DNA of 64,000 nt from positions 34,291 through 98,290 of the forward strand of contig JBFWNN010000014.1 of NCBI GenBank assembly GCA_050251035.1, read 5' to 3'. Each line of letters begins with the position of its first letter. Within the stretch, counting starts at the first letter, position 1. The position numbers and the translations under genes were made by a program. The notes beneath the pieces are model-generated. The model was given only the letters and a program-made list of their open reading frames with translations, was not told the origin of the DNA and did no database searches. Source of the DNA: Taklimakanibacter sp050251035. GTDB lineage: Bacteria; Pseudomonadota; Alphaproteobacteria; Rhizobiales; Aestuariivirgaceae. This document shows, one piece after another, positions 8,673 through 16,994 of this stretch.

Positions 8673-10025
8673 ATGAATCTGCACAGGTTGCTGGTCGAAC
8701 GCGAGGCCATGGGCAGGCTGTTGCGTGTCGGCATGATCGGCGCGGGCAAGTTCGGATCCATGTATCTGGCGCAGGCGCGACGGACGCCGGGCATCCACCT
8801 CGTGGGGCTCGTGGACCTCTCCGTGCCGAGGGCGCGCGCCGCGCTCGATACCACCGGCTGGGCGGCCGAGCGCACGTCCGCCAAGAGCCTCGATGAGGCC
8901 GCCAGGACAGGCGGCACCTATGTGGGCGACGACGCGGAGGCCCTGATCTCGCATCCGGCCATCGACATCATTGTGGAGGTGACCGGCAACCCGCTGGCCG
9001 CGGTGCGCCATGCGCTCGAGGCCTTCGCGGCGCAGAAGCATGTGATCAACGTCACGGTCGAAGCGGACGCCTTCTGCGGGCCGCTGCTGGCGCGCAAGGC
9101 GTCGCAGGTGGGCGTCGTCTACAGCCTGGCCTATGGCGACCAGCCGGCGCTGATCTGCGACCTGGTCGACTGGGCCCGCGCGGCCGGCTTCGAAGTCGTC
9201 TGCGCCGGACGCGGCCACAAATGGCTGCCGCATTATGCGGCATCGACGCCGGACACGGTGTGGGAGCACTATGGCCTCACCGAGGAGCAGGCGCGCCAAG
9301 GCGGCCTCAATCCGCAGATGTTCAATTCGTTCCTCGACGGATCGAAGCCAGCCATCGAATGCGCCGCCGTCTGCAATGCGACCGGTCTCGCCGCGCCGCC
9401 CGACGGGCTCGACTATCCGCCGAGCTCGTTGACCGGAATTCCCACCGTCTGCCGGCCGAAGAGCGAGGGCGGACAGCTCCATGGCAAGGGACAGGTGGAA
9501 GTGCTGTCCTCCCTCGAGCGCGACGGACGCCCGATCGTCGACAACATACGCTGGGGCGTCTTCGTCGTGTTCGAGGGCGATACCGACTATGTGCGCCGCT
9601 GCTTCACCGAATACGGCATGGTCACCGACCCGGACGGCAGATATGGCGCGCTCTACAAGCGCTGGCATCTGATCGGGCTCGAGCTCGGCATATCGGTCGC
9701 ATCGGTGGGCCTGCGCGGCGAGCCGACCGGATGCGCAAGCCGGTTCCGGGCCGACGCGGTCGCCGCGGCGAAGCGCGACCTCGCGCCGGGTGAGATGCTG
9801 GACGGCGAAGGCGGCTATACGGTGGTGGGCAAGCTCCTGCCGGCCGAGACCAGCCTCGCGCTCGGCGCGCTCCCGCTGGGGCTCACCCACAAAGTGAAGG
9901 TGCTGAGGCCGGTCAGGAAAGGGACGGCGCTCACCTGGCGGGACGTCGAGATCGACCCGACGCTCGACGCCGTCCGCGCGCGCCGTGAGATGGAGGCGCT
10001 GCCGAAGGTGGACGGCCTGGCCTGA
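8673..10025 (+). CDS. Homoserine-dehydrogenase-like oxidoreductase with SAF domain
   Basis: A 450-aa protein. The N-terminal Rossmann fold has VGMIGAGKFGSMYLAQ and a second segment DIIVEVTGNPLAAVRHALEA typical of homoserine-dehydrogenase-like NAD(P)-binding domains. A central catalytic region follows, and the last 80 residues (from about AKRDLAPGEMLDGEG to TALTWRDVEID) form an SAF domain, the beta-clip fold also found in FlgA and sialate synthase. Proteins of this architecture occur in sugar and polyol catabolic clusters, where they oxidise or isomerise small hydroxy-carbonyl compounds. A 135-bp gap separates it from the hydrolase upstream, so it may share that operon or have its own promoter. 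Confidence 0.85.
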   Translation: MNLHRLLVEREAMGRLLRVGMIGAGKFGSMYLAQARRTPGIHLVGLVDLSVPRARAALDTTGWAAERTSAKSLDEAARTGGTYVGDDAEALISHPAIDIIVEVTGNPLAAVRHALEAFAAQKHVINVTVEADAFCGPLLARKASQVGVVYSLAYGDQPALICDLVDWARAAGFEVVCAGRGHKWLPHYAASTPDTVWEHYGLTEEQARQGGLNPQMFNSFLDGSKPAIECAAVCNATGLAAPPDGLDYPPSSLTGIPTVCRPKSEGGQLHGKGQVEVLSSLERDGRPIVDNIRWGVFVVFEGDTDYVRRCFTEYGMVTDPDGRYGALYKRWHLIGLELGISVASVGLRGEPTGCASRFRADAVAAAKRDLAPGEMLDGEGGYTVVGKLLPAETSLALGALPLGLTHKVKVLRPVRKGTALTWRDVEIDPTLDAVRARREMEALPKVDGLA

Positions 10026-10039
10026 GGTTTGCAAAAAAT

Positions 10040-10065
10040 AGTTCCTTATTGAACTTTTTATGCTA
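10040..10065 (+). promoter_or_regulatory. MarR-regulon palindrome, copy 1, with -10-like box
   Basis: AGTTC (10040-10044), six spacer bases, GAACT (10051-10055), then TATGCTA at 10059-10065 that can serve as a -10 box. The copy sits about 40 bp before the ATG of the PotD-like gene at 10098. The same element occurs at 13570, 21338 and 22451. Confidence 0.7.
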
Positions 10066-10097
10066 ACGTGCTTCCGTCTTGGGAAGGAGAAGCACAA

Positions 10098-11132
10098 ATG
10101 CGAAGGACAGTTCTTGCGATCATTGCGGCCGCCATTCCGTTTGCCCCGGCGGGGGCTGCGGAACAGACTCTGACGGTGGCACTCTATGGCGGACAATGGG
10201 GAGCGGCATTGCAGAAATGCGTGCTCGATCCGTTTACGGCCGCGACCGGCGTGGCAACGGTGCCGGAGCCCGGCTCCTCGCTCGTCACCATGACGAAGCT
10301 CAAGCAGCAGAAGGATGCACCGACCATCGATGTCGCCTGGATGGATGGCGGCATTTCGGAATTGGCGCAGGCCGAAGGGCTGACGGCCGAAATCCCGGAG
10401 GCGGACATCGCCGACATCAAGCAGCTGGCCAAGGGCGCGGTCTATCGCGATGCCGCCGGCGCGATCTTCGCCCTGAGCACCGGCTTCTATTCGACGGGTA
10501 TCGTCTACAACACGTCCGTCATCACCACTCCGCCCGAGTCCTGGACGGATCTGTGGAAATCCGAATACAGCGGCAAGGTGACCATCCCGAGCCCCAACAA
10601 TGCCAACGGGATACCCTTTTTCCTGACCATGGCGCAGGTCAATGGCGGCAATATCGACAATGTCGAGCCGGCGGTCGATAAGCTGCGTGACTTGTCGGTG
10701 GCGCTTTATTGGGACTCGGCCGGCGCCGCGGACAATGCCTTCCAGTCGGGCGAAGCCGTGATCGGCGCTCTGCACAGCGCCAATGCCTGGGGCATGAAGG
10801 ACAAGGGCCTGCCGATCGCCTATGCGGTGCCGAAGGAAGGGATTCCCGCCGCCGACATTCGCGTTCATATCGTGAAAGGCAGCAAGAACCTGGAGGCCGC
10901 CCGGAAGCTCGCCGCCTTCACCACCCGCAAGGAGGTTTCCGAATGCCTGAGCGAAACCCTCTATGTCGGTCCGGTGCGCGCCGACGCCCAGCTGTCGGCG
11001 GAGGCATCCGCGCGCATGCCGTGGGGTGTTTCGGGGTCAGTTGACAATCTCATCTTCATGGATTGGAAAGCGCTGAACGCCAAGCGCGAGGCGCTCACCC
11101 AGATCTGGAACGAGCGCATTCTGTCGCGTTGA
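10098..11132 (+). CDS. PotD-like (spermidine/putrescine type) ABC binding protein
   Basis: A 344-aa exported solute-binding protein of family 1 (PotD/AfuA-like). Signal peptide: MRRTVLAIIAAAIPFAPAGAA, cleaved before EQTL. Family features include VALYGGQWGAALQKCVLDPF, the TIDVAWMDGG segment and YSTGIVYNTSVI. ATG 10098 with GGAAGGAGA upstream is preferred to an earlier ATG at 10068. No permease or ATPase of this type is adjacent. Matching PotC, PotB and PotA genes lie on the other strand at 16995-19758 with the same palindrome upstream of their operon, so they very likely form one importer. The ligand is probably a small cation or carboxylate-amine, not necessarily a polyamine. Confidence 0.92.
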   Translation: MRRTVLAIIAAAIPFAPAGAAEQTLTVALYGGQWGAALQKCVLDPFTAATGVATVPEPGSSLVTMTKLKQQKDAPTIDVAWMDGGISELAQAEGLTAEIPEADIADIKQLAKGAVYRDAAGAIFALSTGFYSTGIVYNTSVITTPPESWTDLWKSEYSGKVTIPSPNNANGIPFFLTMAQVNGGNIDNVEPAVDKLRDLSVALYWDSAGAADNAFQSGEAVIGALHSANAWGMKDKGLPIAYAVPKEGIPAADIRVHIVKGSKNLEAARKLAAFTTRKEVSECLSETLYVGPVRADAQLSAEASARMPWGVSGSVDNLIFMDWKALNAKREALTQIWNERILSR

Positions 11133-11160
11133 GGAACAGGGCACGAGAAGGACAAGATCC

Positions 11161-11961
11161 ATGATTAAGCTGCGTATTCTGGCGGCCACCGCCATCCTGT
11201 TGGGCGTTTCCGCCGCCGTCGCGACGGCGGGAACCCTGGACGACGTCAAGAGCCAGGGCAAGCTGGTCGTCGGCGTAAAGGCCGACTATCGGCCCTACGG
11301 CTATCTCGATCCCTCCGGACAGATCGTGGGGCTCGAGCCCGATCTGGCGCGCAACGTCGCCGATCGCCTGGGCGTCGGCCTCGAGCTCGTACCCGTCATC
11401 GCCTCCAACCGGGTGCAATTCCTGCAGCAGGGCAAGGTCGATCTCCTGATCGCCACCATGGCCAATACCGAAGAACGGCGAAAGGTCATGAATATTCCGC
11501 AGCCGGATTATTATGCCAGCTATGCCAGCCTGATGGCGCCCAAGGACAGCAGGTTCACCGCATGGACGGAACTGCGCGGCGAGCCTGTCTGCGTCGTCAC
11601 CGGAGGCTTCTACAACCAGATGCTGGGTGAGACCTATGGCGCGAACCTGGTCGCCTTCAAGGGAACGGCCGAGGCATTCCGCGCTTTGCAGATGGGGTCC
11701 TGCGTCGGCTTCATGTATGACGACACGTTCCTCGTGTCCGAGTTGCAGAAGCCGGAATGGTCGGGCTACAAGCTCGTGCTGCCGTCCATTCAGCCGGTCA
11801 ACTGGGGGATCGGCGTTCGCAAGGGCGATGACGCCTTCACGGCCTATATGTCGGAGGTGATCAGCGCCTGGCATAAATCGGGAGTGATCGCCGAGCTCGA
11901 GAAGAAATGGCATATCCCGGCGACGCCGTTCGTGACGGAGATGCACGAGAAGCTGAAATAA
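11161..11961 (+). CDS. Polar amino-acid type ABC binding protein
   Basis: A 266-aa periplasmic binding protein of family 3 (SBP_bac_3; HisJ/GlnH-like). Signal peptide MIKLRILAATAILLGVSAAVATA. The expected start of the mature domain, GKLVVGVKADYRPYGYLD, followed by GLEPDLARNVADRLG and a late EKKWHIP, is complete. It lies 28 bp after the PotD-like gene and 34 bp before its cognate permeases. The polar-amino-acid ATPase that usually accompanies this set is missing from the operon. Confidence 0.94.
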   Translation: MIKLRILAATAILLGVSAAVATAGTLDDVKSQGKLVVGVKADYRPYGYLDPSGQIVGLEPDLARNVADRLGVGLELVPVIASNRVQFLQQGKVDLLIATMANTEERRKVMNIPQPDYYASYASLMAPKDSRFTAWTELRGEPVCVVTGGFYNQMLGETYGANLVAFKGTAEAFRALQMGSCVGFMYDDTFLVSELQKPEWSGYKLVLPSIQPVNWGIGVRKGDDAFTAYMSEVISAWHKSGVIAELEKKWHIPATPFVTEMHEKLK

Positions 11962-11995
11962 AGGCGGCCCCGGATGCTACAGAAAGGAAGTCGCC

Positions 11996-12745
11996 TTGGA
12001 CTATTTGTCCGAGCTTTTCAGAGGCCTCTACGACACCACGGGCTTCAACTTCTCGGTCCTTTACGATCCCTATGACCGCGATCGCTGGCTGATCGGCATG
12101 AAGACCACGCTGCTTCTGGCAGCGTGGTCCGTCGCCCTCAGCCTGATCATAGGTCTTGTCGGCGCGATCCTGCATCAGACCGGCAATCCGCTGCTGCGCT
12201 GGCTGATGAGGGTCTACGTCCATGTGTTCAGGAACACCCCGCCCCTGGCGCAGCTCTACTTCTTCTATTTCGCGGTGTCGCCGATGCTGTCCGGGCCAGC
12301 CAGCGGGGGCGGGGCGCATCTGCCCGTCTTCGGGAACTTCGCCTGGGCCGTCATCTCGCTCAGTCTCCTGCAGGGCGCGTTCAGCCTCGAGATTTTCCGC
12401 TCCGGCTTCGATGCGGTTCCCGATCAGATGCGCGAAGCGGCCGATGCCTTGGGCATTTCCCGATCGGTCCAACTTTTCAAGATCAAGCTGCCGCTCGCTT
12501 TCCGCCTGTGCCTGCCAGCCCTGCAGGGCAACATCGTCAACAGCATCAAGACGACGTCTCTCGCCTATGCCATCGCCGTTCCGGAAATGCTCTACGCCGC
12601 CAATCAGATCTGGAGCGATCGCGTCAACGTCGTCGAAATGATGCTGGTGATGCTGCTTTCCTATGTGGCGCTGGTCGGCCTCGCCGGTTCCGGCCTGAGC
12701 TGGCTGGAGCGGCGGCTCGCCTTGCCGGGCTTCGGCGGACGATGA
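11996..12745 (+). CDS. Polar amino-acid ABC permease 1 (HisM type)
   Basis: A 249-aa inner-membrane permease. The TTG start at 11996 is supported by AAAGGAAG 7 bases upstream. The protein carries the family motif around FRNTPPLAQLYFFYF, and the EAA loop REAADALGISRSVQLFKIKLP that contacts the ATPase. It contains about five hydrophobic segments. It overlaps the second permease by 4 bases. With 11161 and 12742 it makes a complete membrane-plus-binding set that lacks its own ATPase. Confidence 0.93.
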   Translation: MDYLSELFRGLYDTTGFNFSVLYDPYDRDRWLIGMKTTLLLAAWSVALSLIIGLVGAILHQTGNPLLRWLMRVYVHVFRNTPPLAQLYFFYFAVSPMLSGPASGGGAHLPVFGNFAWAVISLSLLQGAFSLEIFRSGFDAVPDQMREAADALGISRSVQLFKIKLPLAFRLCLPALQGNIVNSIKTTSLAYAIAVPEMLYAANQIWSDRVNVVEMMLVMLLSYVALVGLAGSGLSWLERRLALPGFGGR

Positions 12746-13545
12746 CCGGTCTCGGCGACACGTCGCGGATCGGCGCCCTGCGCCGGCGGTTCCTGCTGGC
12801 GCTGCCGGTCATAGCCTTGTCAGCCACGCCCGCCTGGGCGGACGAGCCGGCCAATGTCCTCATCGTGCTGTGGAAATGGATTCCACTGCTGATGTCGGGC
12901 TTCCTGCTCAATATCGTGATGAGCGTCATCGCGATGGCGATCGGCACGGTCGGCGGGGTCTGCCTCGGCATCTGCCAGTTGTCACCGCGCCGCATCGTGG
13001 CGCTGCCGGCATGGGCCGCCACGCATTTCTTCCGCAACGCACCCTGGCTGGTCGTCCTGTTCTTCATCATGTTCCTGATCCCGTTCCGCTTCACGCTTTT
13101 CGGCCAGACGATCCCGTTTCCGGACTGGATCAAGGCGACGGTCGGCCTGTCGATCCCCGTCATCGCCAACATCTCCGAGGTGACGCGCGGCGCGCTCCTG
13201 TCGATCCCGAATGGCCAGTGGGAATCCGCATCGGCGCTCGGCCTGTCACGGCTGCAGGCCTTCCTGCTGGTGATACTGCCGCAATGCGTGCGCCGCATGC
13301 TGCCGCCATGGATGAACTGGTATGCCATTCTTCTCATGGCGACGGTGCTCGCTTCGATTCTCGGTGTCGCCGAAATCATCACCCTGGCGGAGCGCGTCTC
13401 GAACGCCGAATCCCGTCAGGATCTGCTGGTGCCGCTCTACGGCTTCGTCATGGCCGTGTTCTTCGTCTTCTGCTACCCGATCGCGCGGTTGTCGCAGTAT
13501 CTCGAGACGCGCGCCGACTTCGGTCGCCAGGCGCGGACACCGTGA
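12742..13545 (+). CDS. Polar amino-acid ABC permease 2 (HisQ type)
   Basis: A 267-aa permease of the same family. FRNAPWLVVLFFIMF and the EAA loop WESASALGLSRLQAFLLVILP are present. The first 32 residues end in ATPAWADE and resemble a cleavable signal peptide, an unusual extension before the first true transmembrane segment. The frame is open far upstream, but ATG 12742, inside the stop of the preceding permease, gives normal length. It is the last gene before the second copy of the regulon palindrome. Confidence 0.92.
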   Translation: MTGLGDTSRIGALRRRFLLALPVIALSATPAWADEPANVLIVLWKWIPLLMSGFLLNIVMSVIAMAIGTVGGVCLGICQLSPRRIVALPAWAATHFFRNAPWLVVLFFIMFLIPFRFTLFGQTIPFPDWIKATVGLSIPVIANISEVTRGALLSIPNGQWESASALGLSRLQAFLLVILPQCVRRMLPPWMNWYAILLMATVLASILGVAEIITLAERVSNAESRQDLLVPLYGFVMAVFFVFCYPIARLSQYLETRADFGRQARTP

Positions 13546-13569
13546 GCGATGGAGATTCATCCATTTTAT

Positions 13570-13593
13570 AGTTCCATATAGAACTTTATATGC
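13570..13593 (+). promoter_or_regulatory. MarR-regulon palindrome, copy 2, with -10-like box
   Basis: AGTTC (13570-13574), CATATA, GAACT (13581-13585). The 20 bases from TTATAG to GAACT are identical to the reverse complement of copy 4 at 22451. It is followed by TATATGCTA, a -10-like sequence, and sits about 45 bp before ATG 13629. Confidence 0.7.
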
Positions 13594-13628
13594 TATGAAT
13601 CCGAGGTCAGGCAAACGTGGAGGATCGG

Positions 13629-13949
13629 ATGTATTACGAGTATCGCCGTTATGAAGCCGCCGTGAGCAAGGCGGTGGCCCTCGACCGGAGATTCGAGGAG
13701 GTGACGCTGGGCCTGTTCAAGCGGCATGACATCGACGTCGTCGGCCTCTGGCACACCTATGTCGGCGATCGGGCCCTGCACTATATCCTGCGCTGGCGGT
13801 CGCTCGAGCACATGGAGAAGGCCTGGGCGGCATTCGACGCCGATCCGGAATGGCAGAAGGCGAAGGCGGAGTCCGAGCGCGATGGCCAGCTCACCCGCAC
13901 TGTGGCCAACGAGATCTGGACCAGAGCGCCATATTCGCCCGCCATATGA
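13629..13949 (+). CDS. NIPSNAP-like small protein
   Basis: A 106-aa protein starting MYYEYRRYEAA and containing YVGDRALHYILRWRSLEHMEKAWAAFDADPEWQ (split by me as two adjoining motifs), a pattern typical of NIPSNAP proteins of the dimeric alpha/beta-barrel superfamily. Bacterial members are found in catabolic operons but their reaction is rarely known. ATG 13629 has GGAGG 5 bases upstream and is preferred over GTG 13617. The stop overlaps the start of the SDR (ATGA). Confidence 0.85.
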   Translation: MYYEYRRYEAAVSKAVALDRRFEEVTLGLFKRHDIDVVGLWHTYVGDRALHYILRWRSLEHMEKAWAAFDADPEWQKAKAESERDGQLTRTVANEIWTRAPYSPAI

Positions 13950-14728
13950 CCGCGCCTCGCACCGATGACGGTCCGTCCGGCTCCGACCTGCGCGATGTTT
14001 CGGGCAGGACGGCGCTCATCACCGGCGGCGCCCGCGGGCTGGGGCGCATGCATGCGCTGACCCTGGGCCGGCTCGGCTGCCACCTGGCGTTGATCGACAC
14101 CAATGGCGACGGCCTGCGACAGACCGCCTCCGAGATCACGGACCGCGGCGGTCAGGTCGAGATTTTCACCGGCAGCGTCGATGACCGGGCCTTTGTCGGT
14201 GATGCCGTCGACAGGGCGACGGCCCGCTTCGGCGGCATCGATGTGCTGGTCAACAATGCCGGAATCAGCGGCCAGTATCTTGCCATCGAGGAGATCGATG
14301 CCGCTCACCTGACCCGGATGTTCCAGATCCATGTGCTGGGCGCCTTCAATTGCACAGCGGCGGTGATTCCGGGGATGAAGCGGCGACGCAGCGGCCGCAT
14401 CATCAACACCTCTTCGACCTGGGGCACGACGGGCAACGAGATATCGTCGCATTACTGTGCGGCGAAAGCGGCCCTGCTCGGCGCGACCAAGGCTTGGGCG
14501 AAGGAACTGGCACCCCATGGCATCTGCGTCAACGCGATCGCGCCCGGCTGGATCGACACCGACAAATGGTCGCCGGAAAAGCGCGCCGCGGAGGCCGCCA
14601 AGATCCCCATGCAGCGCTTCGGCAGCCCGGCCGAGATCTCCCAGCTTGTCGCCTTCCTGGCTTCGCCGGCAGCGGGCTTCATCAGCGGCCAGGTGATCTC
14701 GCCGAACGGCGCGCAAACCATTACATAG
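13946..14728 (+). CDS. SDR-family oxidoreductase A
   Basis: A 260-aa classical short-chain dehydrogenase/reductase. The cofactor motif is TGGARGLG, the structural motif is VNNAG, and the catalytic Ser and Tyr-x3-Lys are in NTSSTWG and HYCAAKAA. An acidic residue (LIDTNGD) at the end of the second strand favours NAD(H). The N-terminus has about 20 extra residues. Start ATG 13946 overlaps the NIPSNAP-like stop, so the two are probably translated together. It probably oxidises an alcohol intermediate of the same pathway. Confidence 0.92.
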   Translation: MTAPRTDDGPSGSDLRDVSGRTALITGGARGLGRMHALTLGRLGCHLALIDTNGDGLRQTASEITDRGGQVEIFTGSVDDRAFVGDAVDRATARFGGIDVLVNNAGISGQYLAIEEIDAAHLTRMFQIHVLGAFNCTAAVIPGMKRRRSGRIINTSSTWGTTGNEISSHYCAAKAALLGATKAWAKELAPHGICVNAIAPGWIDTDKWSPEKRAAEAAKIPMQRFGSPAEISQLVAFLASPAAGFISGQVISPNGAQTIT

Positions 14729-14736
14729 GACGTCCC

Positions 14737-15492
14737 ATGCGAACCGATGAAGGTGCTGAGTTTGCCGACCAGGTGGCGGCCGTCACTGGCGCCGGCAATG
14801 GTATCGGCAGGGCCGCGGCGCTGCTGCTGGCGCGCCGCGGAGCTTTCGTCATCTGCATCGACCGCGACGAACGCGCCCTCACCGCTCTCAGCGCCGAAAT
14901 AGAGGCGGCGGGAGGCGGCGCGTCGCCGGTCACGGGCGATGTCACGCGCGAGGAGACCTTCACCCAGGTAAGAACGATCGCCGAGGACCGCTTCGGGCGG
15001 CTCGATTGCCTGGCGAATGTCGCGGGCGTCTGGGAGACGCGGCCGCTTGCGGACATGACTATCGACGCCTGGCGGCGGCTGTTCGAGATCAATGTGGAGA
15101 GCGTGCTCTTGTCCATTCAAGCACTGACGCCGCTTCTGAAGAAGTCCGCCAACCCGCGCATCGTCAATGTTTCGGCGACCGACGGCTATCGCGGCAGCGC
15201 GACGATGCCGCATTACGCCGCCGCCAAGGCCGCCGTGGTCAACCTCACCAGATCCGCGGCGCAGACGCTCGCCGGCGAGGCCATCCTGGTCAATTGCGTC
15301 GCCCCCGGCGCCATCGCCACGGAGCGAGCGACGGAGGATGCCTGGCTGGAGGAGCGCCGCAAGCTGGTGCCGCTCAGGCGCCTCGGCACGCCCGAGGACG
15401 TGGCCGAACTGATCGCCTATCTGGGCTCGCGCCGCAATACGTTCACGACCGGCGCCGTGGTGCCGGTGAATGGCGGGCTTTATATGCCCTGA
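14737..15492 (+). CDS. SDR-family oxidoreductase B
   Basis: A 251-aa short-chain dehydrogenase with cofactor motif TGAGNGIG, CIDRDER after strand 2 (NAD-type), and catalytic residues in VSATDGYRG and HYAAAKAA. The usual NNAG is LANVAGVWE here. It begins 8 bp after SDR A. It resembles SDR C at 20549 more than SDR A in its last part (RNTFTTGAVVPVNGG against RNRYVVGETVVASGG), so two related enzymes lie in the two arms of the regulon. Confidence 0.92.
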   Translation: MRTDEGAEFADQVAAVTGAGNGIGRAAALLLARRGAFVICIDRDERALTALSAEIEAAGGGASPVTGDVTREETFTQVRTIAEDRFGRLDCLANVAGVWETRPLADMTIDAWRRLFEINVESVLLSIQALTPLLKKSANPRIVNVSATDGYRGSATMPHYAAAKAAVVNLTRSAAQTLAGEAILVNCVAPGAIATERATEDAWLEERRKLVPLRRLGTPEDVAELIAYLGSRRNTFTTGAVVPVNGGLYMP

Positions 15493-15646
15493 TGGAAGCA
15501 GCATCTTCCGTTTGCGAGGGGTTCTTCAAGGAAAAGCCGGTGAGATGGCCGGGTCGAGCCCATGGGCGCTATGTAACATGCACGACATCTCCCTCCGCCG
15601 CGCGTGCCGCGCGGCGGAGGGAGGAAATGGCGCTTTTGCGGTCAAC
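15493..15646. terminator. Convergent intergenic region with perfect 16-bp hairpin (15589-15623)
   Basis: Both operons end here, SDR B from the left and the VOC gene from the right. The stem CTCCCTCCGCCGCGCG (15589-15604) pairs perfectly with 15608-15623 around a TGC loop. No run of T follows on either strand, so a role as a two-way transcription stop or RNA end protector is inferred from position rather than from a classical terminator sequence. Confidence 0.6.
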
Positions 15647-16078
15647 TTATCTGCCACCTATGGGGCTGAGGCCGGCCACGGACTTTCCTGGATCATGGGT
15701 TCGTCCTTTGCGCGCCGGCGCGCGGCAATAGAGCTGCCCCTTGTTGCCCTCGGGATCCATGAAAGTGAGCGTGCTGCCATGGGCACCCATGTCGCGCGTG
15801 CCGATGACGCGTCCGCCCGCGGCTTCGATCCTGGTCCGATGAGATCCGAGATCGTCGACCTCGAAGACGAGCACCGCCCCTGCGATCCCCTCCGGCGCTT
15901 CGCCGGGCGAGCTCAGGGAGAAGTTGGCGGGACCAGCGTCATATTGGGTCCACCGTTCTCCATCGGCGAATTTGAGCCTGAGATCCAGCACCTGGTCGTA
16001 GAACCGGCGCAGGGCCGTCATGTCGCGGGCGACGAGATAGGCATTCTGGAGGCGGGGAAGCTGCATGATGGCACTCAC
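15647..16078 (-). CDS. VOC-superfamily (glyoxalase-like) protein
   Basis: A 143-aa protein of the vicinal oxygen chelate fold. The pattern LQNAYLVARDMTALRRFYDQVL, then AVLVFEVDDL and TLTFMDPEGNKGQL, is that of glyoxalase/bleomycin-resistance/dioxygenase proteins. Metal ligands cannot be assigned with certainty. GTG 16078 overlaps the stop of the flavin reductase (GTGA). The tail after the domain, about 20 residues, is not conserved-looking. In this operon it could be a ring-cleavage or isomerase step. Confidence 0.85.
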   Translation of the reverse strand: MSAIMQLPRLQNAYLVARDMTALRRFYDQVLDLRLKFADGERWTQYDAGPANFSLSSPGEAPEGIAGAVLVFEVDDLGSHRTRIEAAGGRVIGTRDMGAHGSTLTFMDPEGNKGQLYCRAPARKGRTHDPGKSVAGLSPIGGR

Positions 16079-16623
16079 ATGAGGTCGGTGATCGTATGGT
16101 AGTCGCCCGCCTGGTAGACGAGCGGGCGTTGGTCGGTCGATATCCGCACCGCCCGCACGCCGCCGATGAAAATGGCGTGGGTGGCGCGGTGCACGGTTTC
16201 GACGAGCTCGCAGTCGAAGGAGGCGAGGCTGCTGGTGAGCACCGGCGCGCCAGTGGCCAGCAGGGTCCATTCGATGCCTGCGAAGCGCTGCACCCCGCGC
16301 AGGCCGCCTTGGCCGGCGAACCTTTGCGCCAGCGCCTTCTGCTCGGCGGCGATGATATTGACGCAAAAGCACCGGTTGCGCTCGATCGCGGCAAAACTTT
16401 CGCCATGGCGGTTGACACAGGCGAGAAGGCTCGGCGGCTCGGTAGACAGCGAGCACACGGCTGTCGCGGTGATGCCGCGCCGATCCGACTCCTCGCCGGT
16501 GGTGATCAGGGTGACGCCGCTCGCCAGCTGCCGCATGGCCAGCCGGAAGGCGTCGGTCGGCACATAGCCGTTCGGGACGGGATTGCGCTCCATGTCGAAC
16601 TCCATCCTTGCCGTACCGGCCAT
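16075..16623 (-). CDS. Flavin reductase (RutF/HpaC-like)
   Basis: A 182-aa NAD(P)H:flavin reductase of the DIM6/NTAB family. Conserved features are FRLAMRQLASGVTLITT, GITATAVCSLS-TEPPSLLACVNR, and FDCELVETVHRATHAIFIG. Such proteins supply reduced FMN to a partner monooxygenase. The luciferase-like monooxygenase at 21385-22431, also on this strand and under a copy of the same palindrome, is the obvious partner. The start at 16623 (MAGTARMEF) might instead be ATG 16605 or 16593. Confidence 0.92.
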   Translation of the reverse strand: MAGTARMEFDMERNPVPNGYVPTDAFRLAMRQLASGVTLITTGEESDRRGITATAVCSLSTEPPSLLACVNRHGESFAAIERNRCFCVNIIAAEQKALAQRFAGQGGLRGVQRFAGIEWTLLATGAPVLTSSLASFDCELVETVHRATHAIFIGGVRAVRISTDQRPLVYQAGDYHTITDLM

Positions 16624-16624
16624 C

Positions 16625-16966
16625 TCATGCGGCCGCGGTGACGACGACCTCGATCAACACGCCGGCGCCGAGCTCGGCGACGCCGATCGTCGCGCGGGCC
16701 GGCAGGATGTCGGGGCTGAGCCAAGCGAGCCAGGCTTCGTTCATCTCGTTCTTGGCCGCGAAGTCGGTGACATAGATCTGCGCCGTCAGCAGCTTGTGCT
16801 TGCTGGTGCCGGCCGCGGCGAGCACCCGGTCGAGCTTGGCGGTAATCTGCTCGGTCTGCTCCTTCATCGACAAAGTGAGGTCATCGGCGATCGCGCCGCT
16901 CACATAGACGATCCCGCCATGCTTCACGTAGCGGTGCATGACGGTGGTCCTCTCGCCTCTTTCCAT
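16625..16966 (-). CDS. RidA-family protein
   Basis: A 113-aa member of the YjgF/YER057c/UK114 family. It contains VKHGGIVYVSGAIADD, MKEQTEQITAKLDRVLAAAG and the late RATIGVAELGAGVLIEVVV. The family deaminates reactive enamines and imines. The arginine near RATIG that binds substrate carboxylate in active members is present. ATG 16966, with AGGCAGGA upstream, fits the family length; a longer start at 16990 is possible. It stands directly before the flavin reductase, as RutC does near RutF in Rut operons. Confidence 0.9.
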   Translation of the reverse strand: MERGERTTVMHRYVKHGGIVYVSGAIADDLTLSMKEQTEQITAKLDRVLAAAGTSKHKLLTAQIYVTDFAAKNEMNEAWLAWLSPDILPARATIGVAELGAGVLIEVVVTAAA

Positions 16967-16994
16967 GGGTCCTGCCTTTCTTGGATTCATCGGA

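Noticed and set aside
10068..10097. Earlier ATG (10068) for the PotD-like gene
   Set aside because: It lies next to the -10-like box and would precede the ribosome site; ATG 10098 gives a clean signal peptide with GGAGA upstream.
8493..10868. A 791-codon minus-strand ORF across the SAF-dehydrogenase and PotD-like genes
   Set aside because: It crosses a promoter palindrome and two supported plus-strand genes, with low-complexity translation.
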